Assembly: GCA_005240095.1 (NCBI GenBank)
Contig: SBAX01000204.1
Location: 1-32,302 of the forward strand
DNA from: Phycisphaera mikurensis
Lineage (GTDB): Bacteria > Planctomycetota > Phycisphaerae > UBA1845
DNA: 32,302 nt
Reading direction: 5' to 3'
Shown here in pieces: positions 16,154-27,326 of this stretch (the first letter of the stretch is position 1; the number at the start of each line of letters is the position of its first letter). A model generated the notes under the pieces. That model was given only the letters and a program-made list of their open reading frames with translations. It was not told the DNA's origin and searched no databases. The position numbers and the translations under genes are program-made.

Positions 16154-16761
16154 CGATGCATCACGTCGGTGTAGGATATGAAGGGAGCGTCGGCGATGAC
16201 GGCGGCGACCTGGGAGCATCGGGACGCGGCATGGAGCACGGCGACGGCGCCGTAGGAATATCCGAACAGGACGATCCTCTGACCGTATTCACCCTCCTCC
16301 CCACTGTCTCCCCGGGAGGGAGAGTGGACAGCGCGCCCAATGAACGGCGCGGCTCGGAGGAACTGAACGGCGGCGAGGACGTCGTCAGCTTCTTTGTAGC
16401 CGGGCGTCATGTAATTGCCCTCGCTGTCCCCGTGGGCGCGCAGGTCGATGGCAAGGACGTTGTGGCTGGCGTCAACCAAGAACTTCGCGCGGCCGAGCAT
16501 GTGGGAGCGGTTGCCAGCCATGCCGTGGACGAGCACGATCGTCGCCTGCGGGTCGCCCTTCCCCGACACCCACCACCCGGTGAGCGTCAGACCGTCGAGC
16601 GATCTAAAGCGAACGAGGTCCGCCGTCATCCCCTCATCTTCGGGGAGGCCGGCGAGCTTGCGCCATTCGGGATGATGCCCGATCACCTGGCTGGTCAGGC
16701 AGCCGGAAAGCGGCGGAAGAAGAAGGACGACTGCGAGGACCGAAGCGATCCGATGCCGCAT
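16150..16761 (-). CDS. Alpha/beta-hydrolase, truncated (mirror copy)
   Basis: Mirror of 15542-16153. The two copies meet tail-to-tail and share CTAG 16150-16153. Confidence 0.88.
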   Translation of the reverse strand: MRHRIASVLAVVLLLPPLSGCLTSQVIGHHPEWRKLAGLPEDEGMTADLVRFRSLDGLTLTGWWVSGKGDPQATIVLVHGMAGNRSHMLGRAKFLVDASHNVLAIDLRAHGDSEGNYMTPGYKEADDVLAAVQFLRAAPFIGRAVHSPSRGDSGEEGEYGQRIVLFGYSYGAVAVLHAASRCSQVAAVIADAPFISYTDVMHR

Positions 16762-16785
16762 GCTGTCAAACTCCCGCACATGGGC

Positions 16786-17687
16786 TTAACAGAATAACTC
16801 AGGGTGCAACTCTCGGAATGGCGGAACGTACCGGCCGTCAATATCGGTAAATCCATACTCGCGGGCGGCGTCACCGACTTCGAGTAACTTGCCCGAATGC
16901 CTGGAAACCTTGGGGTCGCAGGCCAAAGCTACCACTGCACGACCGGGATACTCCACCGAATGGGTCTGGCTCAACGCGGGCACTTTCTGCCAGTTATGCG
17001 GGTCGGTCTTGAATGCCTCAAGCACTTTCTCCGTTCGCATGAAACCGTTCGCGAGGGCGAGGACGACGATGCCGTGGGGCTGAAGCTCCTGGGCCATGGC
17101 CGCGGTCATCCGAGATACCGCGTGCTTGGCGAGGTAATAAAGTAATAAAACAGGCCGCCCTGATACTTGAGCGGCATGTTGGCCGTCGTGTGAATAACCA
17201 ACCCGCCGGATTGCTGCTGCATGAGCTGCACTGCGAGCCGCGTGGCCACGAGTTGGGCGCGAACCCCCGCCGTGAACATCAGGTCCCATTGGCCGAGCGG
17301 CGCCTCCCAGAACGGGGCAAAATCGAGGGGTAGCTCGTAACCACCCCAGACGTTGTTCACCAGGATATCGACTCGGCGTTGTTCGTGACGGATGCGGTCA
17401 AATAGGGTCTTGACTTCCGTATCGACGGTGTGATCGCACCGGACAGGTATTCCGACACCGCCCGCGGCGGTGACCAGTTCGGCGGTGTCTTCGACCGTCT
17501 CGCAGCGACCGTGCGCCCTACCGGTTCCCTGCCGGGCCTCGTTTGGTGCGTCCGTAGAACGCAATCCAGTGGTTCGCCCAGTGACGTACACTGTCGCCCC
17601 AGCCTGACCGAGGACGACCGCTATCCCCCTTCCGCCACCCCGACTGGCACCGGTAACAATAGCGACTTTGTTTTGTAGTTCCTTCAT
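16786..17687 (-). pseudogene. Frameshifted SDR (mirror copy)
   Basis: Mirror of 14616-15517 with the same frameshift. Confidence 0.88.
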
Positions 17688-18030
17688 CGTTGCCGCGCAC
17701 TCCGTAAGGAACGTTCCCGTTTTCGCGTACCTCAGCGCCATGCTACTTGCCGGCGGCGCTTTTTGAAACGTTACTCGCCGCGCGCCAGCCCATCCAGCCC
17801 ATCCAGCCTCGGCTGCACGTTCGCGTTCCGCCTGGAAAGGCAAGCTCCACCCCGCCGAACGCGCGAGCCACCGCCCCCAAGCTCCCAAAGTATCCATCAT
17901 CAGAGACACTGTCTCGCCCGATAGTGGCGATCCCCGGGCGCGACACGAGGCAACCTGCGGGGAATGCGAACCGGACGAATTGCATTTCCCGCGAGGAGAC
18001 GCGCGCCGTAACATCGTGCCCCTTCCTTTG

Positions 18031-18056
18031 TATGACATAATATACCTTATGTCATA
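18031..18056. promoter_or_regulatory. TATGACATAA-N6-TTATGTCATA inverted repeat (mirror copy)
   Basis: tatgacataatataccttatgtcata upstream of the integrase. Confidence 0.6.
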
Positions 18057-18150
18057 CCAATCCATGCCAAGCGCTTGACACCGCGTTGGCACCGCCCGCC
18101 GAGAACGAAAACTATTGCATGACATAAGAAATTCGTGCTATTCTTAGGTC

Positions 18151-19122
18151 GTGCTCACCTCCTCAATCGCCCCAGCAAATCCCGCGACGGTCCAGCTCGT
18201 CCCCTCCGAACAGCGCGACAGCCTTCTGGCCTGGTGCAACCTCTACTTGGCCCTGGAGGCCGGGGCGAACTCTGAGAATACGATCCTCGCAAAGACGAGA
18301 GACCTGAACCTTTTTCTCAACTTCTTCTCCGAAACGACAAAAAGCGACCAGGCCGATCTGTGGACCAGGTCGATCACGGCGGACTTCGTGAAGCGACTGC
18401 AAGGCGAGAAACGCAACCCGACCACGATCAACCGGGTGCTCGCAACACTCCGGCACTGCGCCCGCTGGATCCATGGGCGCCGCCCATTCCTGGCCGGCAA
18501 CCCCACCGAGCGGATCCTCGACATCCGTGTGGATGCCCCGGAGTGGAGGGGGCTGCGCGATATCGACATCACCCGCCTGAAGGCCGCCGCCGAGCAGCTT
18601 GTTCACGTCCGGCGCCGTCGTAGCCAGCAGCCCGCGCGCGACCTCGCTATCTTCCTGGTGCTCCTTCGTACCGGTCTGCGCGTCTCGGAGCTCCTTCGAC
18701 TGGACCTCGACCAGTACCGGGGCAAGCACTTCCACAACGTCCGACGCAAGGGCCGGCAGGTATCCCGTGCGGTCTTCGTCGCCGGCCAGGCGCGACAGGC
18801 CCTCGACCGCTACATTGACGAGGTGCGAGGCCGAAGGCCGAGGCCGCTTTTCTGCACTCGGTCCGGCGCCCGGCTCGCCCGCCAGAATGTCGATGAGGCC
18901 CTCAAAGCCATTGCCGACCAGGCCAACATCCGCCTCCCCGATGACCAGAAGATACGCCTGCACGCCCACCTCCTGCGGCACACCTGCCTCCGCCGCGCTG
19001 CGGAGAAGTACGGCGTGCAGTACGCGATGGAGCTTTCCGGCCAAAGCTCCGAGCGATACATCTGGCGGTACGTTCAGCCCTCCGAAGCGCAGAAAGAGGC
19101 GGCGCTCGATGAACTCTTCTGA
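18151..19122 (+). CDS. Tyrosine recombinase / integrase (mirror copy)
   Basis: Mirror of 13181-14152; identical 323 aa. Confidence 0.93.
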   Translation: MLTSSIAPANPATVQLVPSEQRDSLLAWCNLYLALEAGANSENTILAKTRDLNLFLNFFSETTKSDQADLWTRSITADFVKRLQGEKRNPTTINRVLATLRHCARWIHGRRPFLAGNPTERILDIRVDAPEWRGLRDIDITRLKAAAEQLVHVRRRRSQQPARDLAIFLVLLRTGLRVSELLRLDLDQYRGKHFHNVRRKGRQVSRAVFVAGQARQALDRYIDEVRGRRPRPLFCTRSGARLARQNVDEALKAIADQANIRLPDDQKIRLHAHLLRHTCLRRAAEKYGVQYAMELSGQSSERYIWRYVQPSEAQKEAALDELF

Positions 19123-19445
19123 CTTTAATAATAATAAGACACCGCTCCTTTGCGGAGCGCTGCGCGCGCCGAGGGAACCGACACGACCCCGGCATTCGCT
19201 TGCGTCGGTGACCGGCGAACAGCGGGACCCGCCAGCCCGAGGCTCTGGAGCCCCCAACCATCACGCCCAGAGGAACCTCCCATGCAAGATTTCACAGCGC
19301 GCTGCGTCGTCGCATCGCCACGCGGTCAGCGGTCTGCGCAAGGAGCGGGCAGTGGTTGTATACTGCCCGGTGAACACCGTACGCGGTCAGCGGCATTCAA
19401 GAGCATCCGTCCGGCGATGGGCACGGCTGTACGGCGAGTCTGAGT

Positions 19446-22400
19446 ATGATCGTACTACATGCGGGAGTAATCGACGGGGACCTGCGACTATGGGGTGAGC
19501 AGGCTGGTGCAACCGAGGCGCAGGCCCGAAGTCTTGCCAAACGATCGAAGCCTGGGCCAAAGGCACAGGCATGCGAACGCTCACCTTACGATGCCGGTGC
19601 CGCACCGCTCTTAGCGGTGCTGGCCGAGGTGGGCGTCTTTCCCTCGCCTTCGAAGCATCAGATCGGAGATCTCACTGCTTGGGTTCCCACTCACGCTGGC
19701 CTTCCCCTTGCGTCGTGCCCGCTCATTGTTGCACCGCCAACGTCCGCCTCCAAGCCACAACTTGCACCGTGGACGGTCACGGCCGTTGGCCTCACGCTCC
19801 AACAGGCGGTGGAGCTTCTCTGCGCATGCGTAGAGAAGCCGACGCTGGCGCCGGGTGTCATCATCGGAAACGACCTGAGGTTTTGGTCGTGGGCGATGCG
19901 GTTGGCCGGTGCGACGGTCACGAGGCAGCAATTCCTGCCGGACGTGGTCGCTGACCATGGAACGTACCGCGCATGCTGGAAGCCGGTCTTTGCCGGTCAC
20001 GATGCCGACGCGCCTGCGAAACTCGCCAAGGCGATGCCGGCGATCGCGCGGGCGCTGACCGTCAACGGAGGGTCTCCGCCACAGACCCCAGCCCTCGCCG
20101 CGCTGTCCGACTTTCTTGGGAGGGTCGTCGACTATCTCGTCCGGAGTGCGGCCCCACCGCAACATGCGCCGGCGATGGCACCGCAGAAGGATGCTCGGCG
20201 CGGCCAACGAAAAACCGCGAGAGCAGCGGTGTTCGAAACTCTGCACGATCAGTGGCTGTATGCCCTGCGGGCTGCAGACGGTTGCCTGGAGGGCGACGCT
20301 GGCGAGCTGGCCACCTTCGCGGACCAGGTTTGTGAATGGCAGCGCCCGATCGCCGTTTCGGTAGCCTCACCTTTTCGACTCTCGTTCCGGCTGGAGGAAC
20401 CGGAGGTTGAGGGCGGCGCCGGAGTGTATCCCGGCAAACATCCATGGAACGTTCGCTATCTGCTGCAGGCCGCCGACGATCCCAGCTTGCTCGTCGCGGC
20501 GGAGGAGGCATGGCACGCGCGGGGCCCCAAGGCCACGATACTCCGACGCAATGGATTTGACGCCAAGGAGTACCTCCTGCTATCGTTGGGCCAAGCCTCG
20601 GGAATCTGCCCGCGGATCGAAGCCAGTCTGAAGACCGCTGTGCCCACAGGTTACTCCCTCGACGTGAGCGGCGCGCATGAGTTTCTGACGGAGAAGGCGG
20701 CGGCGCTGGAGCAGGCTGGGTTCAGCGTCATGCTGCCGGCGTGGTGGACGCGCAAGGGGACCAAGCTCCGTCTTACCGCCCGGGCCAACGTCAAGAGTCC
20801 GAAGATGCAGAGTGCCAGCGATCTGTCTCTTAGCACAGTGGTGCAATTCGATTGGCAGGTGGCCCTCGGGGAGGAGAAGCTCACTTTCGAGGAGCTGCAG
20901 ACGCTGGCCAAGCTCAAGGCGCCCCTGGTCCATGTCCGCGGCCAGTGGGTGCAGATGAGCGCCGAAGAGATTCAGGCGGCCCTCGACTTCTGGAAGAAAA
21001 AGGGCCCAGGCAAGGCTACCGTGCGCGAGATCGTGGAGATGGCCTTGGGGGCCGGCGACTCTTCAGGCCCATTGGCCTTCGATGGCGTCACCGCAGACGG
21101 CTGGATGGACCAACTGCTTGCCCAACTCCACGGGCGCCAAGCGTTCGAGGAGCTTCCTCCACCGCACGACTTCAACGGCGTTCTGCGTCCGTACCAGATT
21201 CGGGGCTATTCGTGGCTCGGCTTCCTTCGGCGGTGGCGTCTGGGCGCGTGCCTGGCGGACGACATGGGATTGGGCAAGACCATCCAGACTTTGGCGCTAG
21301 TGCAACGGGACTGGCACGCTAACGGTCAACGCCCGGTGCTGCTGATCTGCCCCACGTCCGTCGTGGGCAACTGGCAAAAGGAGGCCGCCCGCTTCACGCC
21401 GGAGCTGCCCGTGATGGTGCACCACGGCGTTGCCCGCGCCAAAGGCGCCGCCTTCGAGAAGGAAGCGCAGCGACAGGCGATTGTCATTTCCAGCTATGCG
21501 CTGCTGCACCGGGATCTTGAGGTTCTCAAGGATGTGCCCTGGGCGGGCGTCGTCCTTGACGAAGCTCAGAACATCAAGAACCCCGAGACCAAGCAGGCCA
21601 AGGCCGCTCGGGCGCTTCCCGGTGATTACAGGATTACCCTGACCGGGACGCCGGTCGAGAACAACGTCGGCGATCTTTGGTCCATCTTCGAGTTCTTGAA
21701 TCCCGGGCTGCTGGGAACGCAAGCCGAGTTCAAACGCACGTTCTTCATTCCCATCCAGGCCAGCCGTGACCCGGAAGCCGCCCGCCGTCTCAAGCGCATC
21801 ACCGGACCATTCATTCTCCGGCGGCTTAAGACGGACAAGTCCATCATCGCCGACCTACCTGAAAAGATGGAGATGAAGGTTTTCTGCACGCTGACCAAGG
21901 AACAGGCCTCGCTCTATGCTGCGGTGGTCAAGGAAGCGGAAGGTGAACTGCAGTCGGCGAAGGGCATCCAGCGCAAAGGGATGATCTTGGCCACGCTCTC
22001 AAAACTCAAACAGGTGTGTAACCACCCGGCCCAGTTCCTGGGTGACAACTCGGCGATTGGCGGTCGTTCCGGAAAGCTGGCACGCCTCACCGAGATGCTG
22101 GAGGAACTCATTTCCGTCGGGGATCGAGCACTTATTTTCTCACAGTTTTCCGAGATGGGCGAGATTCTCCGGAGACACCTGCAGGAGACCTTCGGGCGCG
22201 AGGTGTTGTTCCTCCACGGAGGGGTGACGAAAAACCAACGCGATCGGTTGATTCAACGCTTCCAGGGCGATGGCGAGAACGGAAGCGGCCATGGGCCAGG
22301 AAGCGGTGGCCCGAACATCTTTATTCTCTCGCTCAAGGCCGGCGGAACGGGTTTGAACCTGACCCGCGCGAACCACGTATTCCACTTCGATCGTTGGTGG

Positions 22401-22640
22401 AACCCGGCCGTCGAGAACCAAGCCACCGATCGTGCCTTCCGCATCGGCCAGACCAGGAACGTCCAAGTGCACAAGTTCCTCTGCGTGGGTACGCTGGAAG
22501 AGAAGATCGATGTGATGATCGAACGGAAAAAAGAAGTGGCCGAGAAGGTCGTGGGCACGGGCGAAGGTTGGCTGACCGAGCTTTCGACAACCGAGCTGAG
22601 GGAACTCTTCCGGCTCAGAAAAGGAGCCGTGGCGGAGTGA
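19446..22640 (+). CDS. SNF2-family helicase (mirror copy)
   Basis: Mirror of 9663-12857; identical 1064 aa. Confidence 0.97.
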   Translation: MIVLHAGVIDGDLRLWGEQAGATEAQARSLAKRSKPGPKAQACERSPYDAGAAPLLAVLAEVGVFPSPSKHQIGDLTAWVPTHAGLPLASCPLIVAPPTSASKPQLAPWTVTAVGLTLQQAVELLCACVEKPTLAPGVIIGNDLRFWSWAMRLAGATVTRQQFLPDVVADHGTYRACWKPVFAGHDADAPAKLAKAMPAIARALTVNGGSPPQTPALAALSDFLGRVVDYLVRSAAPPQHAPAMAPQKDARRGQRKTARAAVFETLHDQWLYALRAADGCLEGDAGELATFADQVCEWQRPIAVSVASPFRLSFRLEEPEVEGGAGVYPGKHPWNVRYLLQAADDPSLLVAAEEAWHARGPKATILRRNGFDAKEYLLLSLGQASGICPRIEASLKTAVPTGYSLDVSGAHEFLTEKAAALEQAGFSVMLPAWWTRKGTKLRLTARANVKSPKMQSASDLSLSTVVQFDWQVALGEEKLTFEELQTLAKLKAPLVHVRGQWVQMSAEEIQAALDFWKKKGPGKATVREIVEMALGAGDSSGPLAFDGVTADGWMDQLLAQLHGRQAFEELPPPHDFNGVLRPYQIRGYSWLGFLRRWRLGACLADDMGLGKTIQTLALVQRDWHANGQRPVLLICPTSVVGNWQKEAARFTPELPVMVHHGVARAKGAAFEKEAQRQAIVISSYALLHRDLEVLKDVPWAGVVLDEAQNIKNPETKQAKAARALPGDYRITLTGTPVENNVGDLWSIFEFLNPGLLGTQAEFKRTFFIPIQASRDPEAARRLKRITGPFILRRLKTDKSIIADLPEKMEMKVFCTLTKEQASLYAAVVKEAEGELQSAKGIQRKGMILATLSKLKQVCNHPAQFLGDNSAIGGRSGKLARLTEMLEELISVGDRALIFSQFSEMGEILRRHLQETFGREVLFLHGGVTKNQRDRLIQRFQGDGENGSGHGPGSGGPNIFILSLKAGGTGLNLTRANHVFHFDRWWNPAVENQATDRAFRIGQTRNVQVHKFLCVGTLEEKIDVMIERKKEVAEKVVGTGEGWLTELSTTELRELFRLRKGAVAE

Positions 22641-22641
22641 G

Positions 22642-22989
22642 ATGGCCAAAAAAAGCAAAGCAAAGCGGGAGGCTCTCTGGATCAAAGCGAAGCGGAAATG
22701 CCGGCTGAACGTCGAGACCCTGCGAATGGCAAAGGAGCTGGGCCTGAATCCGCGAAACCTGATCAAAAACATACCCAACAGTGCCGAGTCGTGGAAGGCA
22801 CCGGTTCACGTTTGGATTCGTGAGATGTATGAGAGGCGCATCGCGCGGCGAAGGGAAGGGAAGCCGGTCCAGCAGCGAGCGGATGACACACCCGATTTGG
22901 ATGCCTTGGCGCCGGATGCAGCTCTGATTGGGGTTGGACGAAACGCGAAGGTCAGCGAGCCACCTGTCGGCGGAGAGATTTCCTTTTGA
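22642..22989 (+). CDS. Hypothetical 115-aa protein (mirror copy)
   Basis: Mirror of 9314-9661. Confidence 0.85.
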   Translation: MAKKSKAKREALWIKAKRKCRLNVETLRMAKELGLNPRNLIKNIPNSAESWKAPVHVWIREMYERRIARRREGKPVQQRADDTPDLDALAPDAALIGVGRNAKVSEPPVGGEISF

Positions 22990-23001
22990 AAGGTAGTTCC
23001 T

Positions 23002-23964
23002 ATGTCTTGGCGAAGTTTCGGCTTTTACCGTGACTTCTTTCCGCGGTCTGCGCCGCGCCAGGCCAAAGGCGGCATCAAGGCCCAGTCCAAGCGCGGCTCG
23101 TTCGGCGAGAGCTGGTGGGCCCAACGCTGGATCGAGGTGCTGGAGAGCTTCGAGATCGGCGCGCGGCTGGGGCGCGGTCGCTCCTATGCGCGTCGCGGAC
23201 AAGTGCTCGACCTCCGCGTCAACAAGGGACGCGTAAGCGCCAAGGTTCAGGGATCCCGTCCAAAGCCCTACAGCGTGGTCATTGAAGTCAAGACCCTGTC
23301 CGGCGCGGAGTGGAAGAAGCTCGCCAAGACGCTCTCCGTCCAAGCCCTGTTCGCCGCGAAGCTGCTTGCCGGAGAGATGCCCCAGGATATCGAGAAGGCC
23401 TTCAAGGACACCGGCCTGTCACTTTTCCCCAACAAGCTCAAGGACCTGATGACTGAATGTTCCTGTCCGGACTGGTCAAACCCCTGCAAACACATTGCGG
23501 CGGTTTATTACCTGCTCGGCGAGGAATTCGACCGCGACCCGTTTTTGCTTTTCAAGCTGCGGGGGATGTCCCGGCAGGAGCTCGTTGGACTTCTGGGGGC
23601 CTGCAGCCACGGAGTGTCAGAACTGGCACGGCCTGCCAAGGCCGCCCGGCGAAGGCCATCGGAGGCATCGACGAACGCAGCCCGGCGAAGCGGCTCAGAG
23701 AATATTCGGACGATACCCCTTCCGCCACAATCTCTGCCGACGGACGCTGGCGCCTTCTGGGAGGGCAATCCCGGCGCGCCATTGCTAGATGATCTGGTCG
23801 GTGATGTCCGCCCTCCCGCGCTGTCGGCGGCGCTCCCCAGACGATTGGGAAGCTTCCCATTCTGGCGGGGCAGGGAACAATTCCTGGAGGCGATGGAGCC
23901 GGTGTATAGGAACGCATCGGGTGTCGGCCTGGACGCATTCCTGGGCGGGCGAAACCGCGGCTGA
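23002..23964 (+). CDS. SWIM zinc-finger protein (mirror copy)
   Basis: Mirror of 8339-9301. Confidence 0.9.
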   Translation: MSWRSFGFYRDFFPRSAPRQAKGGIKAQSKRGSFGESWWAQRWIEVLESFEIGARLGRGRSYARRGQVLDLRVNKGRVSAKVQGSRPKPYSVVIEVKTLSGAEWKKLAKTLSVQALFAAKLLAGEMPQDIEKAFKDTGLSLFPNKLKDLMTECSCPDWSNPCKHIAAVYYLLGEEFDRDPFLLFKLRGMSRQELVGLLGACSHGVSELARPAKAARRRPSEASTNAARRSGSENIRTIPLPPQSLPTDAGAFWEGNPGAPLLDDLVGDVRPPALSAALPRRLGSFPFWRGREQFLEAMEPVYRNASGVGLDAFLGGRNRG

Positions 23965-24176
23965 CCCTCCGCTCGTCCCCATGCTTGACCTCCAGGTCCC
24001 GTACCCAACCCCCCGGCAACGGACGAGCGCCAATGCCTCCGTCCGGTCGCAAATCTTTCCCGGTCCGGCGGAACCGGCCGGCTGCACCCGGGGTGTTGAT
24101 AGCAAACTGGCTGATGGTCTCATCCGTGAATTGCCGGCCACCGGCTGTTGGTCTGGCCTGCTGCGCACCGGCTTAA

Positions 24177-24833
24177 TCATGCTGTCACCCCAAGCATGTT
24201 TCGTGCGGTGCCTCGATCGAACGGCCTCACTACACGTCGGCGAAAACGCAGCGCCGACACGGGTACCGGCTCAAACCCGGCCTCCCTCCGCAGGCGGTTT
24301 ACCGCTCGAAGAATGTTCAGAAGCTGACGCCGGACCGGCGCGTACGGCTCGAACCGAAGCCGCAAAAACTCGGCCCATAAATTTTCCACCGAGCGGTGCC
24401 GCGCAAGCCCGACAAGGTGGGCCTTCAAGCGGAGGTACTCATCCGGAGCAATTCGTACGGACACGTGCCGCTTCCGGTCAGCGCCGCGCCGGTATGAGAT
24501 GCTATACCCGCCGTACCGGATCGGGTGACGCCGGATGTCCCGGATGCCCGACTCCCGCTCGTAGAACTTGTGCCTCCCCTTCGTCGCAATCAGCACGAAG
24601 AATCGGCCCTGCCGGATGTACTGCACGCTTGCTCGGCCCATCGCCTTCGCTCGGGTACGTGCCCACCTCGATACGCTGAGGTCGTATCGCTCGATGAGTT
24701 TCGCGTCCACGGCCCGCGGATCCTTCCCTTCCGGGATCTGCCCGGTCACGTAGAAGAGGTGTCCGTGGTGCACGTACGTCACCGCAAGCTGTTGCACGAA
24801 GCCTTCGACCGTTACCGCCTCACACCGATACAT
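24177..24833 (-). CDS. Hypothetical basic ~218-aa protein (mirror copy)
   Basis: Mirror of 7470-8126. Confidence 0.8.
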   Translation of the reverse strand: MYRCEAVTVEGFVQQLAVTYVHHGHLFYVTGQIPEGKDPRAVDAKLIERYDLSVSRWARTRAKAMGRASVQYIRQGRFFVLIATKGRHKFYERESGIRDIRRHPIRYGGYSISYRRGADRKRHVSVRIAPDEYLRLKAHLVGLARHRSVENLWAEFLRLRFEPYAPVRRQLLNILRAVNRLRREAGFEPVPVSALRFRRRVVRPFDRGTARNMLGVTA

Positions 24834-24920
24834 TGCCGCTCCCACAGGTGGGATTGTTTTGCGGCACAACCCCGAAAGCCGTAACCCTGGCTCGTGCACC
24901 ACGAACCTCTAGCACTCGCC

Positions 24921-25130
24921 TCACCGGCAGAACGAAAGCAGCGCCTCAAGCTCCTCATCCGTCGGAAGACGACCCAGGTCTTCCAAGTAGAGCGCCTCGA
25001 TTTGCTTTCGCACCTCCGTCGGGATGACCGCCGGCTCGGCCCACACCGCGCCGCGCTCAGCGTATTCATCCAGCACGTTCGCCGGACCGTCGCCGATGAC
25101 GGCCCCACCAACCGTCTTCCACCAACCCAT
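24921..25130 (-). CDS. Small 69-aa MGWWK protein (mirror copy)
   Basis: Mirror of 7173-7382. Confidence 0.8.
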   Translation of the reverse strand: MGWWKTVGGAVIGDGPANVLDEYAERGAVWAEPAVIPTEVRKQIEALYLEDLGRLPTDEELEALLSFCR

Positions 25131-25377
25131 TGGGATCACCTCCTTTGTGCACCGATGAACCTCCGCGACACGAAACCTTGACCTTCATGCAACACCTCCA
25201 TCCGCAACGCTGAATGCGTGCCGTTTTCTTTCGAATAGCAGCACACCAATTCATGGTTGTTGCGAACCAAAACCGCTGACGGACACCAGGTACACGCCGG
25301 GTGTCCGTCGTCCTTCCGCTGACAAAAGACGCCTCGCCGTCAGGCGAGACCTCTTTGGCCCGCTGAATCGGTTCCAA

Positions 25378-26263
25378 CCAAGGAAGCCGGCCGGGCCTCC
25401 GCCGAAGGCGAAGAACCCGGCCGGCACGTCATCATCACAGGATCAAATGCCCGTCAGGCCTTTCCTCGTTGCATCGCACCCGGCACCACCCGTTGATGCG
25501 CAAACGGCCCCGCCACTGCCTTGCAGCGGCTCCGCGTAGCTTCCGCTACCTCGTACTTGGCCCCCGCTCCCAGACTACGGCGGTTGAAGCACCTGAGTGA
25601 CACGCTCAGGCACCGGCTATCACCCCGGAAGCCATAGTCCTTCCCCGGTTAGCAGCAGTCGTCGTGCAACCCATCACGTCGCTTGACCAGTCCGCCCGTT
25701 TTCGGCGGAACAATCGCCACATGTACCAGCCTTCCGACCGGCCACACTTTCCCCGCCTGTGGCGGGATTTCAGCCTACGAAAACAGAAGCTCGGCTTACC
25801 GTTCGGCGAAGGTCTTTCTAGCGCGGTTCGGCACCGTCTTGAGTTGCACTTACCGGCAAGGGCTTGACGCCCCTTTCGTCGTTACGCTTCTCGCAGTCCG
25901 CTTTTTCGGCGGAACCCCGAAGCTTGTCATCGCTCCGGTCGTCTGCCTCAAGGCAAACGAGCTCCCGACGCCGGCCAGCGTTGAACGAGGCTCACGAGAT
26001 TTGCACCCGATGGTCCGCCCACGGCGGACTTTGCCCCGAACCCCGCGGAGGGATTTGCACCCGCTTCAACTGCCACGGCCCTTGACGCACCGCATCGAGC
26101 TCTGCTCGATGGTTGCTTCGCAACCAGTCCGCCGAAGGCGGACGTGGCGTGTCAAGGGTCTTTCCCGGTCGCCCTTTGTCAAAGACCGTGTCACGAGATG
26201 ACACCACGATGGGATAGAACCAGAGGATTACTTCCCGACAAGTCGGGAGATTACTCTCTAGAG
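25378..26263 (-). ncRNA. Candidate large structured RNA (mirror copy)
   Basis: Mirror of 6040-6925. Confidence 0.7.
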
Positions 26264-26797
26264 CCTCCCTCGCACCGGACGAGCCACTCTCGCGGCGATC
26301 CGGCGCTACGGGCCAACGGCAATGGCGGGTGATAAGGCCGCCCTCTTAGCCCAGGTGGTGAGCCTGGATTTACCGAGTACCGAAGCCCGTGATGATGAAC
26401 GTCCAGCGATTCGCGTTTGCGTCGCTGACGACCGCGAAACGACGTTTCGCGGACGCGAGCATAGCGCATTCCACGAACAGAATCACGTTTTTCTCATGAA
26501 AAAATGACACGATGTGTCACTATCACAAGCCGCCCGTCCTCCCCACGGCTGGGATAGTGTTTTACTTGCGTTACGGCCTGTGCTAAGGTCGTCGGTAAGG
26601 ACGAGGGCATCTCTTTATCGCACGGAAGACGAAGCCCGGCTCGGTCGAAAGTTCACGCGCTCAAAGCGTCGTTCCCGCCGAAATGTCAGTCCGGCCAAAA
26701 GCGACCCAGAGCCGGGCAGGAGGTCTCACCGTTACGATCGCGCTCGTCCTTCCTTCTCACCAAGGGTTACACACTTTCGCCGAGCTTCGTCGGACGC

Positions 26798-27319
26798 TCA
26801 GCTTAGGGACGCCGTTGGGCAATCCTGACCGATACGAGAGCCCTCAGCCGTGCGTGAAGGAACGTCAAGGGATGGCGCCGATCGAATACCGAACAGGAGC
26901 ACGCCGGCTAAGCGCCGCTCGAAAGCCTCTCGGTCCCTATCCCGGCCCTTGGCGTTACTCGGGAGCTTCATCGGACCAAGTGCCGAGGCCTCGCGTGCGA
27001 TCGTCGTCATGCAGTGTTCGATCCCGATGAGGATGGCGCGGGCCACGTGGCTGTAGGTGAGTCGGCTGCGGGTTGCTCCGCGAAGGACCTGCACAAGCCT
27101 GGACAGGGATTCGTCGGTTTCCGCGCTGAGGACGAACTCCCGCTTGATCAATCCGCTCCCATCGGACCCGCTCGGCGTCGATTGCTCGTTGCGACAATGT
27201 GCGCTGCCATGCTCAGCCGACATTGGCGCAGGTGATCCAAGTGCCCGGGAGACTGCCGTCCGGTCGAGCAGGCGGGCCACGGAGCTTGACGGCGGGCGTT
27301 GTTGGAGTGCTTTCGCCAA
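26798..27319 (-). CDS. Putative RHH-like partition partner (mirror copy)
   Basis: Mirror of 4984-5505. Confidence 0.55.
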   Translation of the reverse strand: MAKALQQRPPSSSVARLLDRTAVSRALGSPAPMSAEHGSAHCRNEQSTPSGSDGSGLIKREFVLSAETDESLSRLVQVLRGATRSRLTYSHVARAILIGIEHCMTTIAREASALGPMKLPSNAKGRDRDREAFERRLAGVLLFGIRSAPSLDVPSRTAEGSRIGQDCPTASLS

Positions 27320-27326
27320 GAGTTAC

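Noticed and set aside
16084-16797. 237-aa ORFs crossing the axis (15506-16219 - and 16084-16797 +)
   Set aside because: Antisense to the hydrolase and created partly by the palindrome.
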